Shown: positions 15,046 to 26,555 of the stretch, one piece after another
Layout of the letters: the number at the start of each line of letters is the position of its first letter
How positions within the stretch are numbered: the stretch's first letter is position 1
NCBI RefSeq assembly: GCF_023509525.1
Contig: NZ_JAKNCJ010000002.1
Coordinates: 186,001 to 250,000 of the forward strand
DNA: 64,000 nt
Source of the DNA: Brachybacterium equifaecis
Lineage (GTDB): Bacteria; Actinomycetota; Actinomycetes; Actinomycetales; Dermabacteraceae
Direction: 5' to 3'
Notes under the pieces: model-generated
Seen by the model: only the letters and a program-made list of their open reading frames with translations
The model's database searches: none
What the model was told of the DNA's origin: nothing
Position numbers and translations under genes: made by a program

Positions 15046-15477
15046 TCAGCCCTCCACCGTGATGCCCATGGACCGTGCGGTCCCGGCCACGATCTTCGCG
15101 GCGGCATCGATATCGTTTGCGTTCAGGTCGGGCATCTTGGTCTCCGCGATCTCGCGGACCTGTGCCATCGTCACCTTGCCCACCTTGTCTGTGTGCGGGG
15201 TCGCGGAGCCCTTCTGGAGGCCTGCGGCCTTCTTGATGAGCTCAGCGGCCGGCGGCGTCTTGGTGACGAACGTGAACGAGCGATCCTCGTACACGGTGAT
15301 CTCGACCGGGATGATGTTGCCGCGCTGATCGGCGGTGCGATCGTTGTACGCCTTGACGAACTCCATCATGTTCACGCCGGCGGCGCCGAGCGCGGGACCC
15401 ACGGGCGGGGCGGGGGTGGCCGCGCCGGCCTGGATCTGGAGCTTGATGATGCTCGCGATCTTCTTCTTGGGAGCCAT
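15046..15477 (-). CDS. rplK: 50S ribosomal protein uL11
   Basis: Ribosomal protein of the GTPase-associated centre, also required for the RelA stringent response; 143 residues. N-terminal [20 protein letters not shown] and C-terminal [14 protein letters not shown] with the GTARSMGI end are typical. GAGGAGGAG precedes ATG at 15477. It lies 99 nt downstream of nusG, in the conserved secE-nusG-rplK-rplA order. Confidence 0.98.
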   Translation of the reverse strand: MAPKKKIASIIKLQIQAGAATPAPPVGPALGAAGVNMMEFVKAYNDRTADQRGNIIPVEITVYEDRSFTFVTKTPPAAELIKKAAGLQKGSATPHTDKVGKVTMAQVREIAETKMPDLNANDIDAAAKIVAGTARSMGITVEG

Positions 15478-15576
15478 TGCTCCTCCTCTACTGTCGTGTG
15501 GTCCGGGCGGGACTCATCATGTCCCTCCCACCTGTCGCATCGCGGCGCGGGGCCGCTGTGCGCTCGAGCTGGTCGA

Positions 15577-16461
15577 TCAGATCTTGGTGACCTGGTCGAA
15601 GGCCAGCTCGACCGGGGTCTCGCGTCCGAAGATGGACACGAGCACCCGGAGCTTGTGATGCTCCGCGTCGATCTCGTTGATCGTGGCGGGCATGGTCTCG
15701 AAGGGGCCGTCCATGACGGTCACGGACTCGCCGATCTGGAAGTCCGGCACCTTCTGCGCGATCGCAGCCTTCTGCGCGGCGGGCGAGCGCTTCTTGTCGG
15801 GCAGGCCGACGCTGGGCGCGAGGAGCGAGTAGATCTCGTCCACGGTCAGCGGCGTGGGCGAGGTCGCGTTGCCCACGAAGCCGGTGACGCCGGGGGTGTC
15901 GCGCACGACTCGCCAGGACTCGTCGGTCAGCTCCATGCGCACGTAGACATAGCCGGGCACGCGCACGCGGCGCACGACCTTCTTCTGCCCGTTCTTGACC
16001 TCGGTCGCATCCTCCATCGGGACCTCGATCTGGAAGATGTGCTCTTCCATGTTCTGGGTCTCGATGCGGGTGGTGAGCTGCGTCTTCACGCGGTTCTCGT
16101 GGCCCGAGTAGGAGTGGACGACGTACCACTCGCCGATGGCGGAGCGGAGCTGGCGCTTGAGCGCGGCGAGCTGCTCCTCCTCGGTGGGCTCGGCATCCTC
16201 GTCAGCATCCGCGGCGGCGTCCTCGAGGGCCGCTGCGACCGCATCGGACTCCTCGGCGGGAGCGGGGGCATCCTCCACCGGGGTGCCGGCGGCGGCGCCG
16301 AGGTCGCCCTCGGTCTCGTCCAGTTGCTCCTGCACCTCGAGCTCAGAGGCGAGGTCGAGATCCTCGCCCGCGGCGGGCCGGGGCTCCGAGGAGGAGAACG
16401 CAAGGGAGGAGTCGACGCCCTCGTAGGTGTCCTCGAACGTCTCGGACTGCTCGTCCGCCAT
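15577..16461 (-). CDS. nusG: Transcription termination/antitermination factor NusG
   Basis: Binds RNA polymerase through its NGN domain and couples it to Rho or ribosomal S10 through its KOW domain; 294 residues. The first 105 or so residues are acidic and low in complexity (E, D, A rich), an extension common in actinobacterial NusG. The NGN domain begins at [16 protein letters not shown], and the KOW motif near the C-terminus reads [19 protein letters not shown]. It lies downstream of secE with a 69-nt gap. Confidence 0.96.
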   Translation of the reverse strand: MADEQSETFEDTYEGVDSSLAFSSSEPRPAAGEDLDLASELEVQEQLDETEGDLGAAAGTPVEDAPAPAEESDAVAAALEDAAADADEDAEPTEEEQLAALKRQLRSAIGEWYVVHSYSGHENRVKTQLTTRIETQNMEEHIFQIEVPMEDATEVKNGQKKVVRRVRVPGYVYVRMELTDESWRVVRDTPGVTGFVGNATSPTPLTVDEIYSLLAPSVGLPDKKRSPAAQKAAIAQKVPDFQIGESVTVMDGPFETMPATINEIDAEHHKLRVLVSIFGRETPVELAFDQVTKI

Positions 16462-16530
16462 CGTGAACCTGCTTCCTTCGGCTGGGAGATCTGATCAGGC
16501 CTGATCGGCCCGCACGCGCTCGGCGCGGAT

Positions 16531-16800
16531 CTACAGACCGGCGTCAGGAACCACGAAGATGGTCCGCGACAGCCATCCGAAGGCGACGTCGAGGCCGAAC
16601 ACGAAGAGGATCATCGCGAACACGAACGCGAGGACGGTGATCGAATAGCCGATCAGCTCGCGCCGCGTGGGGACGACGACCTTCTTGAGCTCTGCGATGA
16701 CCTGCCGGAGGAACAGACCGATGGCCACGAAGGGGTTCCGGGACCCGGGCTCCGCGCGACGCTCCGAGGAGGTCGCCGGGGTGGTGTGGCTTGTGCTCAC
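16531..16800 (-). CDS. secE: Preprotein translocase subunit SecE
   Basis: Small essential subunit of the SecYEG channel; 89 residues from GTG at 16800. The cytoplasmic amphipathic segment ([20 protein letters not shown]) precedes a single membrane helix at about residues 55-75 ([20 protein letters not shown]), the normal single-span Gram-positive form. The ribosome binding site is weak. The frame stays open through the tRNA gene upstream, but that part cannot be coding; the GTG lies 64 nt after the tRNA 3' end. Confidence 0.93.
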   Translation of the reverse strand: MSTSHTTPATSSERRAEPGSRNPFVAIGLFLRQVIAELKKVVVPTRRELIGYSITVLAFVFAMILFVFGLDVAFGWLSRTIFVVPDAGL

Positions 16801-16864
16801 GCTGGTCTGTCCGATCTGGTCGGGGCCATCCGCATCCGGACGGGCGAGTGCCCGGCCGGACGAG

Positions 16865-16937
16865 CAGGGTAGACAGGGCTCGAACCTGCAACCTGCGGTT
16901 TTGGAGACCGCTGCGCTACCAATTGCGCCACTACCCT
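16865..16937 (-). tRNA. tRNA-Trp (CCA)
   Basis: A 73-nt cloverleaf on the minus strand. The acceptor stem AGGGTAG pairs with CTACCCT and the discriminator base is G. The D arm is GCGC...GCGC, the anticodon stem GCGGT/ACCGC carries loop CTCCAAA (anticodon CCA), and the T arm has GCAGG-TTCGAGC-CCTGT. CCA is not encoded at the 3' end. It is the usual leader gene of secE-nusG in actinobacteria. Confidence 0.97.
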
Positions 16938-17020
16938 TCGCGGAGTCGCCTCCGCGGGCCCCTCTTCCGCAGCGCGAGCGCCGAGGGCGATCGCGCCCCG
17001 GTGCTCCAGGGCCGGGGTTC

Positions 17021-17050
17021 AGCATACCCATGCCTCAGGTCGCGGGCGAA
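17021..17050 (-). promoter_or_regulatory. Candidate tRNA-Trp/secE/nusG promoter
   Basis: TTCGCC (17050-17045), 18-nt spacer, TATGCT (17026-17021) on the minus strand, about 85 nt upstream of the tRNA 5' end. The -10 is good and the -35 moderate. Confidence 0.45.
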
Positions 17051-17189
17051 TCCGCTCCGGCCTAGATCACATCGGCGCCGCCCCGCTGCACACCAGCGCC
17101 GCCGCGCCGGGCGGCGCGGCGGCCGGACAGGGGCGCCGCGGATCCGGGATCCGGTGGCACGGCGGTGCCCGCTCTGCCACGATGGGGGC

Positions 17190-18443
17190 GTGAGCGAGAA
17201 CCAGAACCCGTCAGCAGCTGTTCCCTCCCCTGCGGTGCCCGCCGGCCCCGCGCGCCGCGTCTCCCAGCGCGTCGGCGCGATCGCGGAGTCCGCGACCCTC
17301 GCCGTGGATGCGAAGGCGAAGGCCCTGAAGGCCGCCGGCCGCCCCGTGATCGGCTTCGGCGCGGGCGAGCCCGACTTCCCCACGCCCGCCCACATCGTGG
17401 AGGCCGCGCAGGCGGCCGCCGCGGATCCGAAGAACCACCGCTACAGCCCCGCAGCTGGGCTCCCCGAGCTGCGCGAGGCGATCGCCCGCGCCACCGCGCG
17501 CACGGACCGCATCGCGGTCGAGCCCTCGCAGGTGCTCGTCACAAACGGCGGGAAGCAGGCCGTCTACCAGACGTTCGCCGCCCTCATCGATCCCGGCGAC
17601 GAGGTCATCCTCCCCGCTCCGTACTGGACCACCTACCCCGAGGCGATCCGCCTCGCGGGCGGGCGCGAGGTCGAAGTGCTCGCGGGCGCCGACCAGGACT
17701 ACCTGCCCACCATCGCGCAGCTCGAGGCGGCGCGCACGCCCCGCACCAAGGCGATCCTGCTCTGTTCCCCCTCGAACCCGACCGGCTCGGTGATGTCGCG
17801 GGCGCAGATCGAGGAGCTCGGCAGCTGGGCGCTCGAGCACGGGCTGTGGGTCATCAGCGACGAGATCTACCAGCACCTGGTCTACGACGGCGCCGAGTTC
17901 ACCTCGATCCTGGACGCGGTGCCCGCGCTCGCGGATCAGACCGTGCTGCTCAACGGCGTCGCGAAGACCTTCGCCATGACCGGCTGGCGCGTGGGCTGGA
18001 TGATCGGTCCGAAGGACGTCATCGCCGCGGCCGCGAACCTCCAGTCGCACCTGACGAGCAACGTCAACAACATCGCCCAGTGCGCGACGATCGCCGCGCT
18101 CGACGGGCCGATGGACGAGGTCGACTCGATGCGGGAGGCCTTCGACCGCCGCCGCCGCACGATCCTGGAGCGCCTGAGCGCGCTCGAGGGCTTCCGTGTG
18201 CCGACCCCCCGCGGCGCCTTCTACGCCTTCCCCGACGTCACGGCCGTGCTCGGCCGCGAGATCCGCGGCACGCGCGTCACCACCAGCGCGGAGCTCGCCG
18301 AGGTCATCCTCGAGCACGCCGAGGTCGCGGCGGTGCCCGGCGAGGCGTTCGGCGCTCCCGGCCACCTGCGCTTCTCCTATGCGCTGGCCGATGCCGACCT
18401 GGCCGAAGGCATGGACCGCCTGGCCGCGCTGCTCGCCGAATGA
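17190..18443 (+). CDS. aspC: Pyridoxal-phosphate aspartate aminotransferase (class I)
   Basis: Transfers the amino group of aspartate to 2-oxoglutarate; 417 residues, fold type I. The substrate and cofactor segments [24 protein letters not shown] and [11 protein letters not shown] are present, and the Schiff-base lysine is near residue 258 in [16 protein letters not shown]. The start is GTG at 17190. It has no leader: a -10-like CACGAT (17178-17183) ends 6 nt before the GTG, which predicts a leaderless mRNA. The frame is open far upstream across the tRNA gene and must not be used. The stop overlaps the start of the next gene (ATGA). Confidence 0.93.
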   Translation: MSENQNPSAAVPSPAVPAGPARRVSQRVGAIAESATLAVDAKAKALKAAGRPVIGFGAGEPDFPTPAHIVEAAQAAAADPKNHRYSPAAGLPELREAIARATARTDRIAVEPSQVLVTNGGKQAVYQTFAALIDPGDEVILPAPYWTTYPEAIRLAGGREVEVLAGADQDYLPTIAQLEAARTPRTKAILLCSPSNPTGSVMSRAQIEELGSWALEHGLWVISDEIYQHLVYDGAEFTSILDAVPALADQTVLLNGVAKTFAMTGWRVGWMIGPKDVIAAAANLQSHLTSNVNNIAQCATIAALDGPMDEVDSMREAFDRRRRTILERLSALEGFRVPTPRGAFYAFPDVTAVLGREIRGTRVTTSAELAEVILEHAEVAAVPGEAFGAPGHLRFSYALADADLAEGMDRLAALLAE

Positions 18444-19498
18444 CGGCTGGCACGGCCCCTGTTCCGCACGGCATTCCGCACGGCGACCGGGAGGGCAGGC
18501 GCGATCTGCGCACCCTGCCGAAGGCGCATCTGCACCTGCACTTCACCGGCTCCATGCGCCGCGCGACGCTCATGGAGATGGCCCGGGAGCGCAGCATGCG
18601 CCTGCCGCGGATCCTCCACGAGTCCGAGGCGCTGCAGGTCGAAGCCACCCATCGCGGGTGGTTCCGCTTCCAGCGGCAGTACGACGCCGCGCGCGCGGTC
18701 GTGGACGGCGAGCGCGCGATGCGCCGCATCGTGCGCGAGGCCGCCGAGGACGACGCCGCCGAGGGATCGGGCCGGCTCGAGCTGCAGGTCGACCCCACGA
18801 GCTACGCCCCGCACGTCGGCGGGCTGAGCCCCGCGCTCGAGATCGTGCTGGACGAGGCGCGCGCGAGCGAGGAGGCGACCGGGGTCAGCATCGGCATCAT
18901 CGTCGCCGCCTCCCGCATGCGCCATCCGCTGGATGCCCGCATCCTCGCGCGCCTCGCCGCGCGCAATGCCGACCGGGTGGTGGGCTTCGGGCTCTCCAAC
19001 GACGAACGGCGCGGCATCACCGCCGACTTCGCCCCCGCCTTCCGCATCGCGCGGGACGCCGGGCTCGCGTCCGTCCCCCACGGCGGGGAGCTGCTGGGCC
19101 CCGATCACCTCTCGGAGGTGGTGGAGCACCTGCGCCCCGATCGCATCGGGCACGGCGTGCGCGCGGCCGACGATCCCGCGCTGCTCGCCCGCATCGCGGA
19201 CGCCGGGATCGGGCTCGAGGTCTGCCCCGGCTCGAACGCCTCTCTCGGGGTCTACCCCTCCGCGCGGGACGTGCCTCTGCGGCGCCTGCTCGACGCAGGA
19301 GCGCAGGTCGCCCTGGGGGCCGACGACCCACTGCTGTTCGACTCGCGGCTGCTCGCGCAGTACGAGACCGCGCGCCAGCAGGGGTTCAGCGACGCCGAGC
19401 TCGCGCGTCTCGCGGCCGACTCGATCCGGCTCTCCCGCGCCCCCGAGGACGTGACGGCGCGCCTGCTCGCGGGTGTGGAGGACTGGCTCGCGGCCTAG
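18440..19498 (+). CDS. add: Adenosine deaminase family protein
   Basis: Zinc-dependent hydrolytic deaminase of adenosine or a related purine; 352 residues. The metal-binding motif is [13 protein letters not shown] near residue 30, the central histidine lies in [16 protein letters not shown] follows, and the catalytic aspartates are in GADDPLLF. The HFTGSM variant of the usual HLDGS motif marks an actinobacterial subgroup, so the exact substrate (adenosine or adenine-like) is uncertain. It is translationally coupled to the aminotransferase gene through ATGA. Transcription ends at the hairpin 60 nt beyond. Confidence 0.88.
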   Translation: MTAGTAPVPHGIPHGDREGRRDLRTLPKAHLHLHFTGSMRRATLMEMARERSMRLPRILHESEALQVEATHRGWFRFQRQYDAARAVVDGERAMRRIVREAAEDDAAEGSGRLELQVDPTSYAPHVGGLSPALEIVLDEARASEEATGVSIGIIVAASRMRHPLDARILARLAARNADRVVGFGLSNDERRGITADFAPAFRIARDAGLASVPHGGELLGPDHLSEVVEHLRPDRIGHGVRAADDPALLARIADAGIGLEVCPGSNASLGVYPSARDVPLRRLLDAGAQVALGADDPLLFDSRLLAQYETARQQGFSDAELARLAADSIRLSRAPEDVTARLLAGVEDWLAA

Positions 19499-19558
19499 CC
19501 ACGACCGACCCGCCGGGGGCCGACGCACGCCGAGGGTTGCCCGACGGGGGCTCGCGCA

Positions 19559-19584
19559 GGCCGGCAGCAGGAGCGCTGCCGGCC
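19559..19584. terminator. Bidirectional terminator add / galK
   Basis: Perfect 10-bp arms GGCCGGCAGC and GCTGCCGGCC around AGGAGC, between the convergent stops of the deaminase and galactokinase genes. Confidence 0.7.
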
Positions 19585-19591
19585 GACGGCC

Positions 19592-20815
19592 TCAGAGGTC
19601 TCGGCCCGCCCCGGCCTCCGGCTGGGCGAGGAACAGCACGGGCGCGGTGAGGCCCGCGCGTGCGAAGGCGCCCGTGATGGCGCCGGCCACGGCGCCGGCC
19701 GCGTCGGCCTCCACGAGCGCGATGGTCGAGCCGCCGAACCCGCCGCCCGTCATGCGGGCGCCGTGCGCGCCGGCCTCCCGTGCTGCGTCGACCGCGAGGT
19801 CGAGCGCGGGGACGGTCACCTCGTAGTCGTCCCGCAGGGAGTCGTGGGAGGCGTTGAGCAGCGCGCCCACCTCCTCCACGTGCTCGCGGACGCTGCCGGA
19901 CGCCAGCAGGGCCTCGAGGTCGCGCACGCGCTGGATCTCGGTGATGACGTGCCGCGCGCGGCGGCGCACGGTGGGGTCCTCGATCGCGCCGAGCGCGGCG
20001 TCCAGATCCGCCGGATCCACGTCGCGCAGCGTGGGGACTGCGATGGCCTCTGCGGCCGCTTCGCTGTCGCGTCGGCGCGCCGCGTACTCGCCGTCCACAT
20101 GGGAGTGCTGTGCGCGCGTATCGGTGATGAGCAGGGCGAGGCCCTGCCCCGCGAGGTCCCAGGGCACCGGCGTGGTGGAGAAGTCCCGGCAGTCCAGCAG
20201 CAGCGCGTGGCCCTGCTGGGAGAGCACGGAGGCGGCCTGGTCGAGGCCGCCGGTCGAGGCGCCCGCGAAGTCCGTCTCGGCCCTGATCGCGGCCTGCACC
20301 CGCTCGAGCGGCGTCGTGCCGAGGCCCAGGAGGGACTCGAACGCCTCGGCGGCGGCGCACTCGAGCGCGGCGCTCGAGCTCAGACCCGCGCCGAGCGGGA
20401 CGTAGCCGTCGATCAGCAGGTCTGCCCCGAAGTCCTGCATCTCGCTCTCATCCAGGCGCTCCGTGAACGGCGCGAGCGCCCACAGCACTCCTGCGACGTA
20501 TGCAGCCCAGCCGCCGGGCTCCCCCGGCGCGAGGGTCCGGGCAACGACCTCGAAGGTCTCCTCCGCTTGGGCCGAGCGCAGGCGCAGCATGCCCGTGGAC
20601 GTGCGCGCGGCCGCCACGAAGCAGCGGTGGCTGATCGCCATCGGCAGGCACAGACCGTCCTGGTAGTCGACGTGCTCGCCGATGATGTTCACGCGGCCGG
20701 GAGCCGAGAAGACGCCCGTCGGCGCATACCCGAAGGCCTCCTCGAAGCGGCGCTCGGCGAGCGCGGCGGCCTCTTCGCGGGGCGGGGCCTCGGACAGTGC
20801 GGCACCAGCGGTCAT
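19592..20815 (-). CDS. galK: Galactokinase
   Basis: GHMP-family kinase phosphorylating galactose to galactose 1-phosphate with ATP, the entry step of the Leloir pathway; 407 residues. The galactokinase signature GRVNIIGEHVDYQDG is near residue 40, the ATP loop PLGAGLSSSAALE near 140 and the C-terminal GHMP motif MTGGGFGGSTIAL near 360. ATG at 20815 is preceded by GGAAGGA, which lies in the end of the upstream lactonase gene. Only one nucleotide separates the two genes. galT and galE are not in the window. Confidence 0.93.
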   Translation of the reverse strand: MTAGAALSEAPPREEAAALAERRFEEAFGYAPTGVFSAPGRVNIIGEHVDYQDGLCLPMAISHRCFVAAARTSTGMLRLRSAQAEETFEVVARTLAPGEPGGWAAYVAGVLWALAPFTERLDESEMQDFGADLLIDGYVPLGAGLSSSAALECAAAEAFESLLGLGTTPLERVQAAIRAETDFAGASTGGLDQAASVLSQQGHALLLDCRDFSTTPVPWDLAGQGLALLITDTRAQHSHVDGEYAARRRDSEAAAEAIAVPTLRDVDPADLDAALGAIEDPTVRRRARHVITEIQRVRDLEALLASGSVREHVEEVGALLNASHDSLRDDYEVTVPALDLAVDAAREAGAHGARMTGGGFGGSTIALVEADAAGAVAGAITGAFARAGLTAPVLFLAQPEAGAGRDL

Positions 20816-20816
20816 C

Positions 20817-21950
20817 TCAGTTCCTTCCGGGAGCGGCGGCCGGCACCGGGCGGGCGGTGGGGCGCGGGGCGATGCAGGAGACGGAGGCGGAGGGGATCGG
20901 CGCCCCGGCGACGGCGAGCTCGCGGCCCGTCCAGCGGATCTGGTCGATGCGGCCCGCCTCCTGCGCGGCCACCAGGATGTCATCCCCGAGGATCGCGAGG
21001 TGCCGCGGGTGCGCGCCGACCTCGATCTCGGAGACCCGCTGCGGCGTCTGCCCGCCGCGGTCGAACGCGGCGAGGGTGGAGGGGCCGCGGTTCGCGAGCA
21101 GGACCAGGTGCTCGTCCTCGGACAGGGCGATGTGCGAGACGGGGTTGGGCATCTCCCCCTGCTCGGAGCCCGCGACGGCGGAGGCGGCGGACCAGGCGGG
21201 CGTCTCCTGCACGGACGGCGCCCACTGGCCCGCGCCGGAATCCTCCTCGGCGCGGCGGCGCAGCGCCGTGACGATCTCCCCGCTGCGCTCGGCGGCGATG
21301 TGCAGCTCGTAGCTCTCGTGGTCGGCGGCGAGGTGGCGCGGTCCGGTGCCCGAGCGGAAGGCGATCTCCCCCTCCATGTCGAGGTGCCCGCCGGTCCCCT
21401 GGCGGTAGACGACCACGCGGTCCAGGCCCAGATCGGGGACCGCGATCAGCGCGGTGCCGGGCAGGAGCACGATCTGATGCGGATGCGCCTCGCGGCCCTC
21501 GGCGAAGTCGTGGTGGTCGATCACGTCGACCACCTCCACCGGGATGCCCTCGGCGTCCAGGCGGACCGATTCCACGTGCCCCGAGCCGTACTCGGCCACG
21601 AGGAGCGTGTCGGCGTCGGGACCGAAGGCGAGATGGCAGCCGCCGGAGCCCTTCAGCTCGAGCTCCCCCACCGCTTCCAGGGAGCGCGCCTCGGCCCCGA
21701 GGCGCAGCGCGACCACGCGCGTGGGAGAGGTCTCGGTGACCGCGTAGAGCAGCGCGCCCGAGGGATGCCACAGCACGAACGAGGGATCCGCGAGCTCCGC
21801 GCGGGCGAGGACCTCGGCGGAGCCGGCCTCGCCGGAGGGCTGCCCGGGCTGCGGGGGCGTCCAGGAGAGGATCTCCACCCCCTGCCCGTCGCCGCTGCCG
21901 GAGACGGAGTAGCAGCCGGTGGCGAGGATGCGGGCGGGAGCGGCGGTCAT
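20817..21950 (-). CDS. Lactonase family beta-propeller protein
   Basis: Seven-bladed beta-propeller of the lactonase/YbhE (6-phosphogluconolactonase-like) family; 377 residues, no signal peptide, so cytoplasmic. Repeated blade motifs such as SFVLWHPSGALLYAVTE, CHLAFGPDADTLLVAEYGSG, HPHQIVLLPG and HPRHLAILGDDILVA are visible. GAGGAGA precedes ATG at 21950. It is coupled to galK with a 1-nt gap, so a sugar lactone derived from galactose is a plausible substrate, but the true substrate cannot be read from sequence. Confidence 0.82.
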   Translation of the reverse strand: MTAAPARILATGCYSVSGSGDGQGVEILSWTPPQPGQPSGEAGSAEVLARAELADPSFVLWHPSGALLYAVTETSPTRVVALRLGAEARSLEAVGELELKGSGGCHLAFGPDADTLLVAEYGSGHVESVRLDAEGIPVEVVDVIDHHDFAEGREAHPHQIVLLPGTALIAVPDLGLDRVVVYRQGTGGHLDMEGEIAFRSGTGPRHLAADHESYELHIAAERSGEIVTALRRRAEEDSGAGQWAPSVQETPAWSAASAVAGSEQGEMPNPVSHIALSEDEHLVLLANRGPSTLAAFDRGGQTPQRVSEIEVGAHPRHLAILGDDILVAAQEAGRIDQIRWTGRELAVAGAPIPSASVSCIAPRPTARPVPAAAPGRN

Positions 21951-21967
21951 CGGTTCTCCTCGAGGAG

Positions 21968-23449
21968 TCAGTCGCGCCGGGATGAGCCGACGTGGAGATC
22001 CGCTGAGGGCCCCTGCGCGCTGGAGGCGTCCAGCTCGTCCTGGGCCTCCTGCAGGAGCGACGGCGGCAGTGCCGTCATCTCACCCGTCATGGTAGAGGGT
22101 TCCGTGCGGCCTGCGTCGCGCTTCCGCCTCTTGGGCAGGGTGAGGCGCCGACGGCGCACGGTCGAGAAGGGTGCCGAGACGACCGGGGTGTACGCCCAGC
22201 CGCTGATGCCCAGTCGCGTGAGGATCCGCGAGGCGAGGAGCTGGCCGAGCACCGCCCCCGCGGCGATGGCGATGGCGATCTCGGCGGCGCCGAACAGCTC
22301 GGCCGCGCCCTGGTCCATCTGATCGGGCAGGGCGAGGAGTCCGCGATAGATCCGGCTGCCGGGCACCAGGGGGATGATTCCGCCGGTCACGAACAGCAGC
22401 GCAGGCGCGCGCATCCATCGCGCGAGCACCACGGCGATCATCCCCACCAGGAACGAGGCCACCGCCACGGCCCAGACCCGGTCCAGCAGGAGCCGCGCGA
22501 GGATGTGGGCGACGACCGCCGAGGTCCCCGCCGCCATCGACATGGGGATCAGGAGCCGGGCAGGGGTGTAGGTGCCCACCCCGTAGCCGATGCCGATCAC
22601 CACTCCCGAGACGGCGAGCACGAGCACCGACGCCAGGCTGAGCGGGAGGGCGGCGGAGACCGCGATGCTCTGGCCCGTCAGGTGCGCGAGGAGCAGACCT
22701 CCGCGAACCCCGGCGACGATGCCGATCGTGAGCATGAGGGTCTCGAGGATGCGGGCGGAGGCCGTCACGTACCACCCGGTGATCGCATCCTGCATCGCGC
22801 CGATCGAGGTGAGACCGGCGAGGAGCACGATGATGCACGCCACCACCACGATCGAGGAGTTCTCGACCGGGTTGATCAGGCTCACGACCACGGCGGCGAG
22901 GACGCCGACGAACCCGCCGACCGCCTGGCCGAAGAACAGCGGGACCTGCGCGGCGGCCATCAGGCCCGTCAGCCAGATCAGCACCCCGGCGGCGATCGTC
23001 GCGGCGAGCACCACCATGGTCGAGCCGCCCAGGCTGAACGCCGAGGCGCCTCCCATGAGGGCGAAGCCCGCGATCATCATGCCGCGCGAGTAGTGGGGCT
23101 TCTCCTGCGGGATCGCGACCACGCGCGCCCCGGCCTCCTCGCGCGAGAGGTCGCCGCCGATGTAGCGGTCCGTGACCTCCTCGAACGCCGCCAGGCGCGC
23201 GAAGTCGGGGGCGCGCACGCCCGCGGAGCGGATGCGGGTGAAGGGGGTGGAGCGATCATCGGGGAGGTAGGAGAGGGAGACCTGGTTGAAGGTGACCTCC
23301 ACGACCACGTTGCGCAGTCCCGATGAGCTCAGCACGCGCAGCACCGTCGCGGTCACCTCCGAGGCGGCGGCCCCGTTGGTGAGCATGCCTTCGCCAATGC
23401 GCATCGCGAGGTCGAAGATGGCGTGGAGGCGGGCGATGTCGGTCGGCAC
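21968..23449 (-). CDS. thrE: Threonine/serine exporter, ThrE family
   Basis: Inner-membrane amino-acid exporter; 493 residues from GTG at 23449. It has an N-terminal cytoplasmic ThrE domain (IGEGMLTNGAAASEVTATV near residue 20, then a LSYLPDDRSTPFTRIRS segment) followed by roughly ten membrane helices in two five-helix units. The C-terminal tail of about 60 residues is charged and hydrophilic. The start is set by a -10-like CACGAT on the minus strand ending 7 nt before the GTG, predicting a leaderless mRNA; a GTG six nt earlier is the alternative. It is divergent from the carbonic anhydrase gene and 17 nt upstream of the lactonase gene. Confidence 0.88.
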   Translation of the reverse strand: MPTDIARLHAIFDLAMRIGEGMLTNGAAASEVTATVLRVLSSSGLRNVVVEVTFNQVSLSYLPDDRSTPFTRIRSAGVRAPDFARLAAFEEVTDRYIGGDLSREEAGARVVAIPQEKPHYSRGMMIAGFALMGGASAFSLGGSTMVVLAATIAAGVLIWLTGLMAAAQVPLFFGQAVGGFVGVLAAVVVSLINPVENSSIVVVACIIVLLAGLTSIGAMQDAITGWYVTASARILETLMLTIGIVAGVRGGLLLAHLTGQSIAVSAALPLSLASVLVLAVSGVVIGIGYGVGTYTPARLLIPMSMAAGTSAVVAHILARLLLDRVWAVAVASFLVGMIAVVLARWMRAPALLFVTGGIIPLVPGSRIYRGLLALPDQMDQGAAELFGAAEIAIAIAAGAVLGQLLASRILTRLGISGWAYTPVVSAPFSTVRRRRLTLPKRRKRDAGRTEPSTMTGEMTALPPSLLQEAQDELDASSAQGPSADLHVGSSRRD

Positions 23450-23555
23450 ACGCACGATCGTGTCACACTGGCCGCGGCCGTGCGAACCCTCGCGCGCGCC
23501 CCTCCCGCCGGTTCCCGACCCGCCCGGCCGCTGCCCGCCAGAAAGGCTCCCACTC

Positions 23556-24164
23556 ATGACCGACGCACCGCACTCCGCACCCGAGCACACCCCGTCCGAG
23601 GCGCTCGCGATGCTCCTGGAGGGCAACGAGCGCTTCGCCTCGGGCGAGCCGGCCCACCCCCGCCAGGACGTCGACCGCCGCACGATGCTGAGCACCGGCC
23701 AGGCCCCGTTCGCGGTGATCCTCGGATGCTCCGACTCCCGCGTCCCCGTCGAGCTGCTGTTCGACCAGGGGTTCGGGGACATCTTCGTGGTCCGCAACGC
23801 CGGGCACGTGCTCGGTCTGAGCACGCAGGCCTCGGTCGAGTTCGCGGTCGCGCAGCTCGGGGTGCAGGTCGTGCTGGTGATGGGGCACGAGTCCTGCGGA
23901 GCGGTCGCTGCGACCGTCAGCTACATCGAGACCGGCGCGGAGCTCCCGGGGCAGATGCCCGTGCTCGTGCGCGAGGTGCGCCCGCACCTCGACGAGGCGC
24001 ATCCCGCGGGGGATGCGGTCGAGGCGCATGTGCTGGGGACGCTCTCGGATCTGCTGGAGCGCTCGGACCTGGTGCGCGATGCGCGCGCGAGCGGGGACGT
24101 CGTGGTCGCGGGCGGCGTGTACGCGCTGGCCGATGGGCGGGTGCGGCTGGTCACCCAGCACTGA
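23556..24164 (+). CDS. Beta-class carbonic anhydrase
   Basis: Zinc enzyme interconverting CO2 and bicarbonate; 202 residues, cytoplasmic. Zinc ligands and the Asp-Arg dyad are in GCSDSRVPVE near residue 58 and in MGHESCGAV near 109-113. The preceding VRNAGHVL segment is typical of beta-class enzymes. ATG at 23556 has AAAGG upstream. It is divergent from the ThrE gene. Confidence 0.93.
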   Translation: MTDAPHSAPEHTPSEALAMLLEGNERFASGEPAHPRQDVDRRTMLSTGQAPFAVILGCSDSRVPVELLFDQGFGDIFVVRNAGHVLGLSTQASVEFAVAQLGVQVVLVMGHESCGAVAATVSYIETGAELPGQMPVLVREVRPHLDEAHPAGDAVEAHVLGTLSDLLERSDLVRDARASGDVVVAGGVYALADGRVRLVTQH

Positions 24165-24199
24165 GGGCGGGGCGTCCGGGCCCGACGGGGCGCTCGTCG

Positions 24200-24260
24200 G
24201 ACCGACGGTCGCGGCGGATCCGTCGACCTGTCGGCCCGTCGACAGGCCGGCCCGTCGGTC
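24200..24260. terminator. Nested hairpins between carbonic anhydrase and DUF3017 genes
   Basis: Outer 9-bp arms GACCGACGG and CCGTCGGTC enclose an inner CTGTCG...CGACAG stem. The structure lies between convergent stops and probably terminates both transcripts. Confidence 0.55.
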
Positions 24261-24569
24261 TCAGAGGTTCGGGGCGGCCGAGAGCGCGATCAGTCCGGCC
24301 CCCAGGGCGAGGAGCACCGCGGCGTCCAGCAGGCGGGTGCGCACCACGAGGGCGCCGAGGCGCTGCGCGGGCACCGCGAGCCGCACGCCCGCCAGCACGA
24401 GCATGAGGATCCCCATCGCGCGCCCTGCGAGCGGCACGTTCCCCGCAGCGCCGATCAGCACGATCGCCAGCGCGACCAGCAGTGCGACCAGGAGCGGCCG
24501 CTGGCGCCGCAGCGCCGCACGCAGCGTGTACGGCGAGCGTGCACGGGGATCGCGGGCGGGGCGGGGCAT
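24261..24569 (-). CDS. DUF3017-type small membrane protein
   Basis: Predicted three-helix membrane protein of 102 residues. A basic N-terminus (MPRPARDPRARS) is followed by helices around residues 26-42 (RPLLVALLVALAIVLIGAAG), 48-65 and 76-95. It resembles the actinobacterial DUF3017 family, whose function is unknown. The ATG at 24569 is chosen because a -10-like TACGAT (24582-24577) ends 7 nt before it; an ATG three codons earlier overlaps that box and would not be transcribed. The gene stands alone between two plus-strand genes. Confidence 0.65.
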   Translation of the reverse strand: MPRPARDPRARSPYTLRAALRRQRPLLVALLVALAIVLIGAAGNVPLAGRAMGILMLVLAGVRLAVPAQRLGALVVRTRLLDAAVLLALGAGLIALSAAPNL

Positions 24570-24757
24570 GCCCGCCATCGTACGGGGCGCCCGCGAGCGC
24601 TCGCGGGACCTGCGCCCGCACGAGGGCAGTCCGTCGGCTCGGACCCGGCGGTGCGCGCGGGCGCGCGGACCGCCCGGATGCGCGAAGCACGGCTAGGCTG
24701 GTCGACGGACCGGCAGAGCCGCCGGTCGGACGAGCGAACCGAGGAGCGAGAGCGTCG

Positions 24758-26305
<1,548 letters not shown>

Positions 26306-26555
26306 GAACCCTCTCTCGTCGCCGGCCCGGCGCCGCCTGAGCCCCGGCGTCGCCTCAGCTCTGCGATCGCCTCGGATTCGTCCCGGACCAGGGACGCTTC
26401 CGGGTTCCGTCGGCGCGTCGCGCGCTTGGACGGCGCCCGACGGAGGCGTACCGTCGGAGGGTGGCGCTCACCCGCCGTCCGATCGCGCAGCGCGAGCGGC
26501 GGTGCCCCGCGCCGGGACCAGGGGGAGCGATGGGGAGCTGAGACGAGGAGATCCT

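Noticed and set aside
16531-17031. Extended SecE reading frame and aminotransferase frame crossing the tRNA gene
   Set aside because: Both frames run through the tRNA-Trp gene; proper GTG starts lie after it on each strand.
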